64,000 nucleotides of DNA from Dokdonella sp041395345 (lineage in GTDB: Bacteria; Pseudomonadota; Gammaproteobacteria; Xanthomonadales; Rhodanobacteraceae). The stretch lies in contig NZ_JAWLAR010000002.1 in the NCBI RefSeq assembly GCF_041395345.1, forward strand, positions 62,001-126,000. The letters are read 5' to 3'. Within the stretch, counting starts at the first letter, position 1; each line of letters opens with the position of its first letter. The translations under genes were made by a program, and so were the position numbers. Below, piece by piece: positions 63,856 through 64,000 of this stretch. The notes below the pieces were generated by a model. The model had not been told where the DNA came from. It did not search any database and saw nothing but the letters and a program-made list of their open reading frames with translations.

Positions 63856-63903
63856 GCATCCTTTTGTCATTCACGACAACTGCGACACCCGCCGTTGCCC
63901 TGT

Positions 63904-64000
63904 TCAAGCGGCCGATGCCGCCATCGACCCAAGCACGATGCTTGCGATGAACATGGTCCAGTCATTGAAGACATGAGCGATGGTCGAGGTCCAGATGCTC
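63904..64000 (-). CDS. C-terminal end of a membrane protein (partial)
   Basis: Reading the minus strand from the window edge gives SIWTSTIAHVFNDWTMFIAS then IVLGSMAASAA and a TGA at 63906-63904. The SIWxxxIAHxxND pattern resembles the last conserved block of CPBP-type membrane proteases (compare HAAWN in the CPBP gene at 49321). Only 31 residues are visible, so the assignment is tentative. Confidence 0.5.
   Translation of the reverse strand, partial: SIWTSTIAHVFNDWTMFIASIVLGSMAASAA

Overview
The window looks like chromosome from a gammaproteobacterium of the Xanthomonadales (Rhodanobacteraceae-like). The grounds are about 60% or higher GC, a pilS/bamD/rluD/pgeF/pilR neighbourhood with sucCD embedded in it, Xanthomonadales-type REP elements, and several secreted proteins ending in an IFxxGFE-like tail. 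This lineage call is inference; no rRNA or marker tree is available here.

0-38.7 kb is mostly core genome. It holds pilS (minus), sucCD, a Ser/Thr kinase fused to a formylglycine-enzyme-like domain, glutamine-dependent nadE, bamD (minus), rluD-pgeF (overlapping), a secreted DUF11 protein, pilR, and gcvP behind a tandem glycine riboswitch. A 760 bp near-palindrome follows, then a mipA-like gene, acyP, a TlpA-like thioredoxin overlapping yihY, wrbA with a DUF2069 gene, and a divergent lysR/azoR pair. Next come an AidB-like acyl-CoA dehydrogenase, a single-domain asparaginase-like protein, a subtilase with PKD and two PPC domains, a degenerate GGDEF/EAL regulator, a 5'-3' exonuclease coupled to a nitroreductase, and the pntAA-pntAB-pntB transhydrogenase operon.

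38.7-45 kb is accessory and damaged. An acyltransferase gene lies between pntB and a diverged second copy of the pntB 3' end. After it come an SMC/Rad50-like ATPase remnant, an IS3-family element (TIRs TGAATCGCCCCGG, TSD AAT), and a second, indel-riddled, 3'-truncated copy of that element. The second copy sits inside a secreted-protein gene whose flank is duplicated. The error pattern there suggests either decay or an uncorrected assembly patch.

45-57.6 kb is the most unusual part. Single unrelated genes in both orientations are each separated by copies of one imperfect-palindromic repeat family (CAACYGGGACACCCAC ... GGGTGTCCCGGATC). They encode a DUF5650-like repeat protein, a DUF1028 protein, a CPBP protease, a TerB protein, an FG-GAP protein, a small membrane protein, a polysaccharide deacetylase, a TonB-like protein and a small secreted protein. 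The layout looks like a cassette array but lacks integron attC features.

57.6-62.1 kb is a conflict-type locus. A caspase (C14)-nSTAND ATPase-beta-propeller-like protein, frameshifted twice as read here, overlaps by GTGA a partner gene that carries an in-frame 60-codon copy of the start of a caspase gene. The window closes with putP and the C-terminal end of a membrane protein on the minus strand.
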